This document shows, piece by piece, positions 23,736-32,360 of a stretch of DNA of 38,534 nt. Source of the stretch: Candidatus Sulfopaludibacter sp. GTDB lineage: Bacteria; Acidobacteriota; Terriglobia; Bryobacterales; Bryobacteraceae. The notes beneath the pieces were generated by a model. That model saw only the letters and a list, made by a program, of their open reading frames with translations, made no database searches and had not been told where the DNA came from. The position numbers and the translations under genes were made by a program. Each line of letters starts with the position of its first letter. Position 1 is the stretch's first letter. The stretch spans positions 1-38,534 of the forward strand of contig JARLGM010000050.1 in the NCBI GenBank assembly GCA_031292755.1, read 5' to 3'.

Positions 23736-26084
23736 ATGTGGAGCCGGTTGGCGCTGGTTGTTCTTACTCTGGCGCCAGCCGCTCTGGCGCAGGGTCCCCT
23801 TACTCTTTGGTACAAACAGCCCGCCAACCTCTGGGTGGAAGCGTTACCCATCGGTAATGGTCGCGTGGGCGCGATGATCTTCGGGCACGCCGCCCACGAA
23901 CGCATTCAGTTTAACGAACAGACCGTCTGGAACGGCGAGCCGCACGATTACGCCCATCACGGCGCATCCCAATACCTGGGCCAACTCCGCGAGCTGTTAT
24001 TCGCCGGAAAGCAGAAGGAAGCCGAGGATCTGGCCATGAAGGAATTCTTGAGCCTGCCTCTCCATCAGCGCGCCTACCAGGCTTTTGGCGACCTGCTGCT
24101 GGACTTCCCGGGCATCTCCGAAGACTCCGTCACCGGGTACCGCCGCGACCTGAATCTGGACACCGCCGTTTCGTCCGTGCAGTTTGTCTCCGGCGGCGTT
24201 ACGTATCGCCGCGAACTGTTTGCCAGCTATCCGGCCAATGTCATTGTGGTCCGGCTGACCGCCGGCAAGCCGGGCAGCCTATCCTTCACTGCCGCGCTGA
24301 AAAGTGCGCATCAGGGCTCGCAAATCGCCATCCTCCCGGACGGTACTCTGGCGATGACGGGTGCGGTGGAGGATTCCGCGATCCGTTTCCAGGCGTCGCT
24401 CGCGGTGACCGCCCAAGGCGGCAAGCGATCGGCGCAGGATGGCAAGATCGCCATCGAAGCCGCCGATTCCGCAACCCTCATCCTCACCGGCGCCTCCAAT
24501 TTCGTTAACTACAAAGACGTCTCCGCCGACCCGTCAAAGCGCACCGCCGCCGTGCTGGCAGCCGTCCACGCCAAGGGCTTCGACGCCCTCCGCGCACAGC
24601 ACATCTCGGATTATCAAAAACTGTTCCGGCGCGTTTCGATCGATTTCGGGCCCACTCCCGCGGTTGAACTTCCCACCGACGAGCGTATCAAGGCCTTCGC
24701 CAAATCCGGCGACCCGGCCCTGGTGGCCCTGCTGTTTCAGTACGGCCGGTACCTCATGATCGGCTCGAGCCGTCCCGGCGGCCAGCCAGCCAATCTCCAG
24801 GGACTCTGGAACGAATCCAACAATCCGCCCTGGGACAGCAAGTACACCGACAACATCAACACCGAAATGAACTACTGGCCGGTGGAAGAGACCAATCTTT
24901 CCGAGTGCCAGTTGCCCCTGTTCGATGCCCTCAAGGACCTGGCCGTGAGCGGCGCTATCACCGCCAAAGAGCAGTACAACGCGCGTGGCTGGGTGCTGCA
25001 TCACAACTTCGATCTGTGGCGCGGTACCGCCCCCATCAACGCCTCCAACCATGGCATCTGGGAAACCGGCGGTGCCTGGTTGTCCACGCACCTTTGGGAA
25101 CACTACCTGTTCACCGGCGACAAGCAGTTTCTGCGTGACACCGCCTATCCGCTCATGAAAGGCGCGGCGTTGTTCTTCGTCGACGCCATGGTCAAGGACC
25201 CCAAAACCGGCTACCTGATCACCGGCCCCAGCAACTCGCCCGAGCACGGCGGCCTGGTGATGGGCCCCACCATGGACCGCCAGATCGTCCGCACCCTGTT
25301 CGGCGAGACCATTGCCGCCGCCACGACGCTCGGCGCCGATGCCGCCCTGCGCGATCAACTGGCGCAGATGCGCGCGCGGATCGCCCCCAATCAGGTCGGC
25401 AAGTACGGCCAGTTGAAGGAGTGGATGGAAGACCTTGACGATCCCAAGGATACCCACCGGCACGTTTCACACCTGTGGGGCGTCTATCCGGGGTCGGAGA
25501 TCACGCCCTATGGCACACCCGATCTGGAGAAGGCCGCCCGCCAGTCGCTGCTCTTCCGCGGCGATGAGGCCACCGGGTGGTCGCTCGCCTGGAAACTGAA
25601 CCTGTGGGCCCGCTTCCTGGACGGCGATCACGCCTACCGCATTCTCCAGAACCTGATCTACCCCGCCACGGACAAGACCAAAACCACTCCGTCGCACGCG
25701 GGCCTGTTTCCGAACATGTTCGACGCCCATCCGCCCTTCCAGATCGACGGCAATTTCGGTGCGACCGCGGGCATCGCGGAAATGCTGCTGCAAAGCGACG
25801 ATCCGTACGGCACGCCCACCAGTCTCACCCCCGTCGAGGCGGGCGACGCGGCCTTCGTGAACCTGCTCCCTGCCCTGCCCTCGGCGCTGCGCAACGGTAG
25901 CGTCAGCGGATTGCGCGCGCGCGGCGGCCTCGCAGTCGCCATCGACTGGCGGGACGGCAAGCTCGTCAAGGCCACGCTAACGGCGTCGGAAACCAAGCCC
26001 GTCAAGGTGCGCTACAACGGCAGGGAAATCGCACTCCAGGCCAAGGCCGGCCAGACCTATTCGTTCGGCCCGGAATTGCGGTAG
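23736..26084 (+). CDS. Secreted glycoside hydrolase family 95 (alpha-L-fucosidase-like)
   Basis: The 782-residue product has a signal peptide (MWSRLALVVLTLAPAALAQ). It is followed by the GH95 N-terminal domain signature WVEALPIGNGRVGAMIFG and FNEQTVWNGEP. The (alpha/alpha)6 catalytic region has the Asn pair N373/N375 (NINTEMNYWP), the likely general acid E503 (GPSNSPEHGG) and D671 (DGNFGATAGIAEML). All match the inverting GH95 alpha-1,2-L-fucosidase machinery. Family members also include L-galactosidases, so the exact sugar is uncertain. It should act outside the cytoplasm on plant or microbial glycans. ATG 23736 is 5 bp after the clpP stop. The 3' end is one base from the convergent NDH-2 gene, leaving no room for a terminator. 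Confidence 0.9.
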   Translation: MWSRLALVVLTLAPAALAQGPLTLWYKQPANLWVEALPIGNGRVGAMIFGHAAHERIQFNEQTVWNGEPHDYAHHGASQYLGQLRELLFAGKQKEAEDLAMKEFLSLPLHQRAYQAFGDLLLDFPGISEDSVTGYRRDLNLDTAVSSVQFVSGGVTYRRELFASYPANVIVVRLTAGKPGSLSFTAALKSAHQGSQIAILPDGTLAMTGAVEDSAIRFQASLAVTAQGGKRSAQDGKIAIEAADSATLILTGASNFVNYKDVSADPSKRTAAVLAAVHAKGFDALRAQHISDYQKLFRRVSIDFGPTPAVELPTDERIKAFAKSGDPALVALLFQYGRYLMIGSSRPGGQPANLQGLWNESNNPPWDSKYTDNINTEMNYWPVEETNLSECQLPLFDALKDLAVSGAITAKEQYNARGWVLHHNFDLWRGTAPINASNHGIWETGGAWLSTHLWEHYLFTGDKQFLRDTAYPLMKGAALFFVDAMVKDPKTGYLITGPSNSPEHGGLVMGPTMDRQIVRTLFGETIAAATTLGADAALRDQLAQMRARIAPNQVGKYGQLKEWMEDLDDPKDTHRHVSHLWGVYPGSEITPYGTPDLEKAARQSLLFRGDEATGWSLAWKLNLWARFLDGDHAYRILQNLIYPATDKTKTTPSHAGLFPNMFDAHPPFQIDGNFGATAGIAEMLLQSDDPYGTPTSLTPVEAGDAAFVNLLPALPSALRNGSVSGLRARGGLAVAIDWRDGKLVKATLTASETKPVKVRYNGREIALQAKAGQTYSFGPELR

Positions 26085-26085
26085 G

Positions 26086-27378
26086 TCACTCGACCTCCGC
26101 ATCCTTCACCGGTTCGCCGGTGATCAGCCGCGCGCCGCGGCTGAACGTGAGGTACTCCATGCCCCACTGCACGAACACCAGGATGCGGCTCTGAAACTGC
26201 ACCAGGTACATCAGGTGCACGAACAGCCACACCAGCCAGGCGAACAGTCCCGAGAGGTGCCAGCCGAAAATATTCGCCACGGCGCGTCCCCGGCCAATCA
26301 CCGCCAGGTCGCCTTTATCGAAGTAGTGGAATGGCTCGAGGTCCTTGGGCCCGTTCAGGCGCGCCACAATCGCCTTGGCCGCATAGGCGCCGCCCTGCAT
26401 CGCCACCTGCGCCACACCGGGCAGCGGCTTGCCTTCGCGATTCTTCGCCAGGGCCAGGTCGCCCACTACGTAAATATTCGGAAAACCGGGCACCGTCAGG
26501 TCCGGATTCACCTCAATGTGCCCGGCGCGCGCCGTGGGAGCGCCGGTGCGCTCGGCCAGTTTCCGGCCGAATGTGGTGACCGTGACACCGCCGGCCCAAA
26601 GCACCGTCTTCGATTCCACGCGCTGATGCCCGCCCCCCGGCTCTTCGTAAGTAACGCCCCCGGCATCCACGGCGGTCACCTTTACGCCGCTCTTCACCGT
26701 CACGCCCAAATCGCGCAGAGAGCCTTCGGCGTGCGTGGAAAGGTCCGGTGGATAGCTCGGAAGGACGCGTGGCGACCCGTCCAGAATCAGGATGCGGGCA
26801 TCCGGCGGATGGATCGAGCGGAAGTCGTAGCGCAGCGTGTGGCGCGCGATCTCTCCCAGCGCGCCGCCCAATTCCACACCCGTGGCGCCGGCGCCCACAA
26901 TCACAAACGTCAGCCACGCCGTGCGCTTCCCCGGGTCCGTTTCGCGCTCCGCCGCTTCAAACGCGAACAGAATCTTGTGCCGGATGGCGGTCGCCTCTTC
27001 CACCGTCTTCAGGCTCGGCGCTGACGTGCGCCAACCATCCTGCCCGTAGTAGGATGTCTTCGATCCGGTCGAGACGATCAGCGAATCGTATTCGAACTGG
27101 CCGCCATCCTTCAGCGTGAGCGTGCCCGCACGCGGATCGATATCCACCGCTTCGCCCAACAGCACGCGGGTATTTTTTTGTCGGCTGAGAATCGACCGCA
27201 AGGGAGCGCAAATCTCGCCCGGCGAAAGCGATCCCGTAGCCACCTGATAGAGAAGGGGCTGGAACAAATGAAAGTTGCGGCGGTCAAGCAGCGTGACCTC
27301 CACCGGAGCGCGCCCGAGCGCCCGCGCCGCATAGAGCCCGCCGAAGCCCCCTCCGAGAATGATTACCCGATGGCCGAT
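26086..27378 (-). CDS. ndh: Type II NADH dehydrogenase (NDH-2)
   Basis: About 430 residues. The FAD site is at the very N-terminus (HRVIILGGGFGGLYAARAL). A second dinucleotide site is VIVGAGATGVELGGAL, followed by TVLWAGGV and a C-terminal membrane-anchoring segment (LFAWLVWLFVHLMYLVQFQS). It passes electrons from NADH to quinone without pumping protons. The start is a problem: no ATG, GTG, TTG or CTG lies in frame between the upstream gene and the conserved HRVIILGGG. The proposed start is ATC 27378 (ATC GGC CAT), giving M-G-H-R-V, with no strong ribosome-binding site. The nearest normal in-frame start lies deep inside the upstream epimerase gene and would add over 100 unrelated residues. 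The gene follows the epimerase by 53 bp on the same strand. Confidence 0.85.
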   Translation of the reverse strand: MGHRVIILGGGFGGLYAARALGRAPVEVTLLDRRNFHLFQPLLYQVATGSLSPGEICAPLRSILSRQKNTRVLLGEAVDIDPRAGTLTLKDGGQFEYDSLIVSTGSKTSYYGQDGWRTSAPSLKTVEEATAIRHKILFAFEAAERETDPGKRTAWLTFVIVGAGATGVELGGALGEIARHTLRYDFRSIHPPDARILILDGSPRVLPSYPPDLSTHAEGSLRDLGVTVKSGVKVTAVDAGGVTYEEPGGGHQRVESKTVLWAGGVTVTTFGRKLAERTGAPTARAGHIEVNPDLTVPGFPNIYVVGDLALAKNREGKPLPGVAQVAMQGGAYAAKAIVARLNGPKDLEPFHYFDKGDLAVIGRGRAVANIFGWHLSGLFAWLVWLFVHLMYLVQFQSRILVFVQWGMEYLTFSRGARLITGEPVKDAEVE

Positions 27379-27431
27379 GCTTTCAGTGTAACCAGAAGGA
27401 CTGAAGGGCCAAAAACCGATCGTGTGTGTCC

Positions 27432-28526
27432 TTACACCTTCACCAGGCCCAAGCCGGGCCGGTTCGGCAGAATCAGCTTGCCCTTCTCCACCGTCACTCC
27501 GTGGAACGGATCGTTGGCAATCAGCAGATTGCCGTCCAGGTCCGCGAAATCCACCAGCGGGGAAAGCTGCGCCGCCGCCGTCACCGAGACCGAACTCGAT
27601 ACCATGCAGCCCAGCATCGTCTTCATGCCCAGCGATTTCGCAATCGAAATCATGCGGTACGCCTCCAGCATGCCGCCGCTTTTGTCCAGCTTTACGTTCA
27701 CGCCATCGAACGCGTCCCTGAGCTTGGGAATGTCGCTGGCCCGCTGGCACGCCTCGTCGGCAATGATCGGAATGTGTACACGGCTACGAATCCACCGCGT
27801 CTCCTCGATCATCTCCGCCGGCAGCGGCTGTTCGATGAACTGCACGCCCTGTTTTTCCAGCCAGTTGATCTTGCGGACGGCCTCTTCCTTGTCTTTCCAT
27901 CCCTCGTTGGCGTCCACGCGCAACGGCTTCTTGGTGACGCTGCGGACCGCTTCGATGGTCGGCTCGTCCGTGGCCAGCCCCACCTTCACCTTGAGAATCG
28001 GAAACGCCTCGGCTTCCCTGGTCTTCTGACGGGTGATCTCGGGCGTGTCGATGCCGATGGAAAACGTGGTGAGGGGCGTGTCTTTGGGGTCCAGTCCGAA
28101 ATAGCTGTACAGCGGAATCTCCAGCTTCTGCCCCACCCAATCCATCAGTGCGATATCCACCGCGGCTTTGCCCGCCCATTCGCCCGGCACGCGTTTGAAG
28201 ACCTCCGCCATCACCTTGGAAAACTCCATCGGGTTGGCCGATAGCAGCAGGTCGCGCACCGAATCGGCGGCCTTCTGCGCCCCCTGCGCGTCTTCGTGAT
28301 AGCGCACGATGGGCGCGCCCTCTCCGTGGCCCGTAATGCCGTCGCGGGTGTAGGCCGTGTGCAAGGTATCGCGATAGGCGCTCGACGACATGGTAGTCGT
28401 CCAGGTGTGCAGCAGGTTTAAGCGTACGATTTTGGTTTCGAACTTCGCCCCGGCGGGCGGCGCGGCAAACGCGCCGGCGGCAACGGGCGCGGCGGCGGCG
28501 GTCTTCACAAAATTCCGGCGGTTCAC
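27432..28526 (-). CDS. Tat-exported dipeptide epimerase (enolase superfamily, L-Ala-D/L-Glu type)
   Basis: The 364-residue product starts at GTG 28526 with GAGGAGA upstream, and GTGA overlaps the stop of the NlpC/P60 gene. The N-terminus NRRNFVKTAAAAPVAAGAFA is a twin-arginine leader. Enolase-superfamily catalytic residues are in place: K179 and K181 (LKVKVG), D205 (DANEGW), E232 (EQPLP), D257 (ADEAC) and K282 (LDKSGG). The late DLD at 329-331 matches the DxD that binds the dipeptide N-terminus in L-Ala-D/L-Glu epimerases. Together with the adjacent peptidase it would process murein peptides, as YkfB and YkfC do in Bacillus. A Tat leader would place it outside the cytoplasm, which is unexpected for this step. 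Confidence 0.85.
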   Translation of the reverse strand: MNRRNFVKTAAAAPVAAGAFAAPPAGAKFETKIVRLNLLHTWTTTMSSSAYRDTLHTAYTRDGITGHGEGAPIVRYHEDAQGAQKAADSVRDLLLSANPMEFSKVMAEVFKRVPGEWAGKAAVDIALMDWVGQKLEIPLYSYFGLDPKDTPLTTFSIGIDTPEITRQKTREAEAFPILKVKVGLATDEPTIEAVRSVTKKPLRVDANEGWKDKEEAVRKINWLEKQGVQFIEQPLPAEMIEETRWIRSRVHIPIIADEACQRASDIPKLRDAFDGVNVKLDKSGGMLEAYRMISIAKSLGMKTMLGCMVSSSVSVTAAAQLSPLVDFADLDGNLLIANDPFHGVTVEKGKLILPNRPGLGLVKV

Positions 28527-29347
28527 TTCACTCTCCTCATGGCCACCAGCAGGCGCGTCCAATGCTCCTCGTTCAAATCGTCGATGCGCACCATCGGCGT
28601 GATATAGGTGGTGGCGTTGATGAACTTGCCCTCGCCCAGATACATGCCGGTGTGGGTGATGCGCTTGGGAGAACTGCCGAAATACAGCAGGTCGCCGGGC
28701 TCCAGGTTCTTGCGGTCCACCGGCTCGACGCCGCTCCAGTCGGCCTGCGGCTGCGCGTCGCGCGGCATGTTCACCCCGCGGCGCCGCTCCAGCATCTGCA
28801 TGAAGCCCGAACAGTCGTAGCCGAAACTCGACGTGCCGCCCCAGGTGTAAGGCAGCCCCAGAAACTTCCTGCTCAGCGCCAGCATATCCGCCGTGCTCAG
28901 CATGCTGGCATTCAACGATACGTCGCCCGCCTGCACGAACGCCGTGCGGCCGTTCGCCAGCCGGACTTCGAGCCACCGCTCCTGCGGCCTGGCAGTCACC
29001 TCGAGCTTCGTCTCAAACGGGACGGTGAGCAGCGGCGCATGCTTCGTCACGCTCTGCTCGCGATAGAGATGCGCGAACAGGCTCTGCACCTGCGCCACCT
29101 TGCCGCTGGCGGCGTAAGGCTCGGCGGCCTTGAGCGCAGTCAGGGGCGCCCAGCCGGTGTACTCATCCGGCGTGCGGATGTTGGCCCATCCGCTCTTTTG
29201 TTCCAGAATCGCAACGTTGGTTCCGTAGACGGCCTGCGAGACCACGTCCGCGTCTTCGGTGGGCTTCGAGTACATATTTGCCACCGGTTGCAGCACCACG
29301 GCGTTAGGCAGCGCGGCCGCAAAGAAAGCCACAGCGAATGCAAGCAT
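28523..29347 (-). CDS. Exported NlpC/P60 (C40) peptidase, YkfC-like
   Basis: The 274-residue product has a signal peptide (MLAFAVAFFAAALPNA). Bacterial SH3-like segments follow at about 17-70 and 85-145 (VYGTNVAILEQKSGWANIRT and WLEVRLANGRTAFVQ). The NlpC/P60 domain is at 150-270, with nucleophile C179 in FGYDCSGFMQ and H232 in RITHTGMYLGEG. The third polar residue, usually His, is N244 (KFINATTY); this position tolerates Asn or Gln in parts of the family. The architecture matches gamma-D-glutamyl-L-diamino acid endopeptidases that release L-Ala-D-Glu from murein peptides. It is coupled by a 4-bp overlap to the epimerase that would act on that dipeptide. It lies 34 bp after the VWA module, so it could share its transcript. 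Confidence 0.86.
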   Translation of the reverse strand: MLAFAVAFFAAALPNAVVLQPVANMYSKPTEDADVVSQAVYGTNVAILEQKSGWANIRTPDEYTGWAPLTALKAAEPYAASGKVAQVQSLFAHLYREQSVTKHAPLLTVPFETKLEVTARPQERWLEVRLANGRTAFVQAGDVSLNASMLSTADMLALSRKFLGLPYTWGGTSSFGYDCSGFMQMLERRRGVNMPRDAQPQADWSGVEPVDRKNLEPGDLLYFGSSPKRITHTGMYLGEGKFINATTYITPMVRIDDLNEEHWTRLLVAMRRVK

Positions 29348-29381
29348 GTCGGTCAGCCTTCAGAGTAACATCCCCCGGGAC

Positions 29382-31082
29382 TTACTTTGCCAGGCGCAGG
29401 AGTGTGGCTGCTACGTTCTCGAAGGCGTTATGAAGGGCCACGGGGTCGCTGGCGGGATAGTACTTCCCGGCGGGCGTGGTGGAATCGTAGCTGTATGACA
29501 GAACCGGGTCGTTGGCGATGTGCGCCAGCAGGGCCTGGTCGGCGCCGCTGGTTCCCAGGTAGCCGATGGAATAAATGTATATGGGCATTTTGGTATCTCC
29601 CGCGCGGTTCACCAGGTTGACGTCCTGGCGGATTCTCTGGCCGGCGCTATCGGCGGCGTTCCACTGAGCCTGTATCCAGTCGATGCCGCTGTAGACGCTG
29701 TTCTGGTTCAAGAGATGACCGCCGGCCAGAATGGGGTTGCCGGTGGCGGGAACCGTCCCGGCGGGTTTTACGAACACCGAGTTCAAATAGGCGGAACCGC
29801 TCATCGTGTTCCCGTACGCGTCCACACTGGGGATCTGGCTGAAGTCTTTGCCCGTGGTGCCGAACAAGGCGTTGCAGCCGGCATCGTTGCCGGACTCCAG
29901 GGCCATGGCGGCACCGGCCCCGGAACCGACCCACCAACTCGCGGTATGGCCGGCGACGTTATCCGAATAGGCGGGCTGATAGATGCCTTTACCGCTGCCG
30001 TTGGACATCGGGGTCTGTCCGGTGAACGTGCTGGCCCCTCCGGGATTCCACTGCGCCGGAACAATCATGAAACCGAGAATCGGCGGCGGATTCGGCTTGG
30101 ATGTCGCGTTGTACAGGTTAGTGCAACTGCTACCTGAACTCGCCATGAAGTAGTTCGAGGAGTAGCTGGCGACATTGTTCGGATACACCGTGACCGATTG
30201 AGGAAGACCATCGGTCATGAATACGATGGCATTGAGCCGGGCATCCGCGCCGCCGCCGGAAGTGTCGCGCAAGTGTGCTTTCTGCAATTCCACGTAGGCC
30301 AGCCACAATGCCTCCGAGCTGTTAGTCGAGCCGTTGTTCGCCTTGGTGCCCTGAAGCAGGCTCACCATGGGACCGACGGTGGCCGGGCTGACGATGGTGT
30401 TGAAGGCGGTATCCGGACCTCCGGACGCGGTCGGCACGGGTTGTAAGTTCGCGTTTACATGGTAGGTCCCCGGCGCATAGGTGGGATATGCCACGTAGCT
30501 GGCGCCATCGAAAACCACCAGGCCCACTTCGTCGGTTCCGGCATTGAAACTCTGGGTGAACTCGACGGCATCGTTAATGGCATCGGTGACCGCAGTGTTC
30601 CCATCGCTTTGCACGGCTGTCATGGACCCGGAACGGTCGAGCACCAACATCACGCGCGTGTCCGTACGCGTGGCCGTGGCGGCGGCGGATACCGTGGCCT
30701 TGGTTTGCCCGAAGATGCGAATGAACAGCAGCGGAACGTCCGCGCTCGCATTCACCAGGATGGTCTTGGTGATCCCCGGAGTGTAGGTGGTGCTGATCTG
30801 CAGATTGTTCGCGCCCCAGAACCCCACCGTTCCGTTCGCCTGAAAATTCGCATTGACGAACTCGCTGGCCATGGATTGCGGGCTGGCGCTGGTTCCCAGC
30901 AGCCGGCCGGCTCCCAATGCCGCTCCATCGACCGCGGCCGAAAGGCGCGCCTGCACGATGCGCAGCATGGTGGCGTCAATAGCCAACCCGACCATGGGAA
31001 TCAATACCAGCGGAATACAGAGCATGCAGAGGATCATGATGGATCCCCGCTGTCGCGATCGAGAACGGCTATTGAGACGCAT
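29382..31082 (-). CDS. TadG-like pilus-associated VWA protein (downstream copy, intact)
   Basis: The 566-residue product has a TadG-type N-terminus with Arg-rich residues before one membrane helix (RQRGSIMILCMLCIPLVLIP). GLAIDATMLRIVQARLSAAVDGAALGAG follows in two parts, the standard Tad-helix pattern. After a small domain, a VWA domain starts near 143 with an intact metal site, D149-R-S151-G-S153 (LVLDRSGSM), and a later MTDGLPQSV. The long insert between about 310 and 470 is Gly/Ser/Asn-rich. It ends LHNAFENVAATLLRLAK. It is probably anchored in the inner membrane with the VWA part outside, and associated with Tad pilus assembly or secretion. It is the third gene of its module; no Tad ATPase, secretin or Flp pilin is in the window. 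ATG 31082 has a weak ribosome-binding site. Confidence 0.82.
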   Translation of the reverse strand: MRLNSRSRSRQRGSIMILCMLCIPLVLIPMVGLAIDATMLRIVQARLSAAVDGAALGAGRLLGTSASPQSMASEFVNANFQANGTVGFWGANNLQISTTYTPGITKTILVNASADVPLLFIRIFGQTKATVSAAATATRTDTRVMLVLDRSGSMTAVQSDGNTAVTDAINDAVEFTQSFNAGTDEVGLVVFDGASYVAYPTYAPGTYHVNANLQPVPTASGGPDTAFNTIVSPATVGPMVSLLQGTKANNGSTNSSEALWLAYVELQKAHLRDTSGGGADARLNAIVFMTDGLPQSVTVYPNNVASYSSNYFMASSGSSCTNLYNATSKPNPPPILGFMIVPAQWNPGGASTFTGQTPMSNGSGKGIYQPAYSDNVAGHTASWWVGSGAGAAMALESGNDAGCNALFGTTGKDFSQIPSVDAYGNTMSGSAYLNSVFVKPAGTVPATGNPILAGGHLLNQNSVYSGIDWIQAQWNAADSAGQRIRQDVNLVNRAGDTKMPIYIYSIGYLGTSGADQALLAHIANDPVLSYSYDSTTPAGKYYPASDPVALHNAFENVAATLLRLAK

Positions 31083-31105
31083 ATTGACTCTTTTGCCTTG
31101 CAGGC

Positions 31106-31774
31106 TCAAAACATGGTGTACGAATACATTACGCCGGCCTTGGCGTACGGCGGCATCACAAACGCCTTGGCGGCGGCTTCGCCCACATAGAGCATCTGTC
31201 CCGATGGCAACTGGTCCAGGTTCCCGGCCACTACGAACGGGTTCAGCCCGGTGAACACAGCCACATCGCCGGCATTGGTGGCCTCCTGGCTGGTCGGGCT
31301 CACTGTCCCGCTGGAATCCAGGGTGACCGGGGTTTTGCCGGTAGTAATCGGAGCGCCCAGACTGCTGGCATACAGATTCTGGTTCCCGATGAGCAGCCGC
31401 TGCACGAACACCCACTGCTGGTAATTGGTGCAATTCAAAGGATTGCCATTGCTGTCCACCAGCCCGAAGCCGGCGCAAACGCCTTTATCGACGTACTTGA
31501 CCGAAGAGAGTACCACCACCGCGTTGCCGGCGCCCGCCGTGGCGCTCAGCCCCAGTCCGGAGCCAAGCGAGGCCAGCAGGCTCTTGTTGCCGGCCTGCGA
31601 AAAGTCAAATGCTTTGGCGAACATGTGGCCGGCGTCCCGCGCCAGTTGCACGGTTTGCAGACTCAGCACCATGTTCAGGCCGAACGCGGTAACACCCAGA
31701 ATCAGCGGTACCAACACCAGCAGGGCGAAGGTAAATTCAATCAGCGAGGCACCGGACGTTTTCTTACATCTCAT
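31106..31774 (-). CDS. TadE-like pseudopilin (downstream copy, second gene)
   Basis: The 222-residue product starts at ATG 31774, with AAGGAG 8 bp upstream. An in-frame start farther up is less likely. The N-terminus KKTSGASLIEFTFALLVLVP has a prepilin-peptidase-type site: Gly followed by A-S-L-I-E-F with Glu at +5 and then a hydrophobic helix, as in TadE/TadF pseudopilins. The remainder is a periplasmic domain with VQLARDAGHMFAKAFDFS, two Cys (GVCAGF and LNCTNY) that could form a disulfide, and QLPSGQMLYVGEAAAKAF. It resembles the upstream-copy protein at 34256-34930 along its whole length. It should be a minor structural or scaffold component of a Tad-like apparatus. It sits 10 bp after the first TadE-like gene and 23 bp before the VWA gene. 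Confidence 0.82.
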   Translation of the reverse strand: MRCKKTSGASLIEFTFALLVLVPLILGVTAFGLNMVLSLQTVQLARDAGHMFAKAFDFSQAGNKSLLASLGSGLGLSATAGAGNAVVVLSSVKYVDKGVCAGFGLVDSNGNPLNCTNYQQWVFVQRLLIGNQNLYASSLGAPITTGKTPVTLDSSGTVSPTSQEATNAGDVAVFTGLNPFVVAGNLDQLPSGQMLYVGEAAAKAFVMPPYAKAGVMYSYTMF

Positions 31775-31784
31775 GGTGAACTCC

Positions 31785-32360
31785 TTAAGGCGCTGTACCG
31801 ATGGGCGGCATATCGTTCGACGGCTCAATCAGGTCCGCCGCAATCGCGCTGAGAGGACTCGCCGATTTGTCCGGCAGTTGATTCCACGTAAAGATTCGCG
31901 GGGCCAGCGGCGCCAGCGTGAAGCCCTGGATCGACACCTGCATGACATTGCCCGGACTATTTCCGGAAGACTGGGTGGAAACATCCGTGGGCGCCGAACT
32001 AGAACCCGCGGCGGGTGGCTGCAGATAATTGACTTTGATTTTCGCCAGGCCGCTCGAGCCGGCCAACATCCCCATGGCGTTGTTCTGCACCATGGTCTTG
32101 ACCATTGTGGTGAGGTCGCTTTTAGCGGCTTTGGCCTGCGTTCCCGTGACCGTGATGCCATAGCGCACTCCGGCGCGCACGGCATACTCCAGGGAGCTTT
32201 TGGCAAAGATCGCCCAGGTAACATTCAACAGGTAAAACACCATCACCAGCATGGGTAAAAAGGTGATGGTGAATTCCAGCATCTCAGCGCCGCTGCATCT
32301 CTCCGCGCGCGGCGATCGGAGGCGTCGCCTCCGCAAATTCCCCTCTCGTGGACGTTTCAT
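31785..32360 (-). CDS. TadE-like pseudopilin (downstream copy, first gene)
   Basis: The 191-residue product starts at ATG 32360 after GGGGGA. Alignment with the upstream copy fixes the start, because both have exactly 27 residues from Met to the GAEM motif. A basic leader (MKRPREGNLRRRRLRSPRAE) precedes CSGAEMLEFTITFLPMLVMV, a prepilin-like Gly|AEMLEF site with Glu at +5 and one hydrophobic helix. The periplasmic part includes FAKSSLEYAVRAGVRYGITV, typical of TadE, and ends DLIEPSNDMPPIGTAP. It is expected to be processed by a prepilin peptidase and to act in a Tad-like pilus or secretion system. It is the first gene of its module and follows a leader repeated before the other copy. Confidence 0.82.
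   Translation of the reverse strand: MKRPREGNLRRRRLRSPRAERCSGAEMLEFTITFLPMLVMVFYLLNVTWAIFAKSSLEYAVRAGVRYGITVTGTQAKAAKSDLTTMVKTMVQNNAMGMLAGSSGLAKIKVNYLQPPAAGSSSAPTDVSTQSSGNSPGNVMQVSIQGFTLAPLAPRIFTWNQLPDKSASPLSAIAADLIEPSNDMPPIGTAP

Noticed and set aside
27379..27750. 554-residue version of NDH-2 starting inside the epimerase gene
   Set aside because: The extra ~124 residues are an out-of-frame reading of the epimerase gene and of the short gap, with no similarity to NDH-2 N-termini.
26215..28244. Long rightward frames over NDH-2 and the epimerase
   Set aside because: They are shadows of leftward genes whose motifs are complete; none has a recognisable domain.
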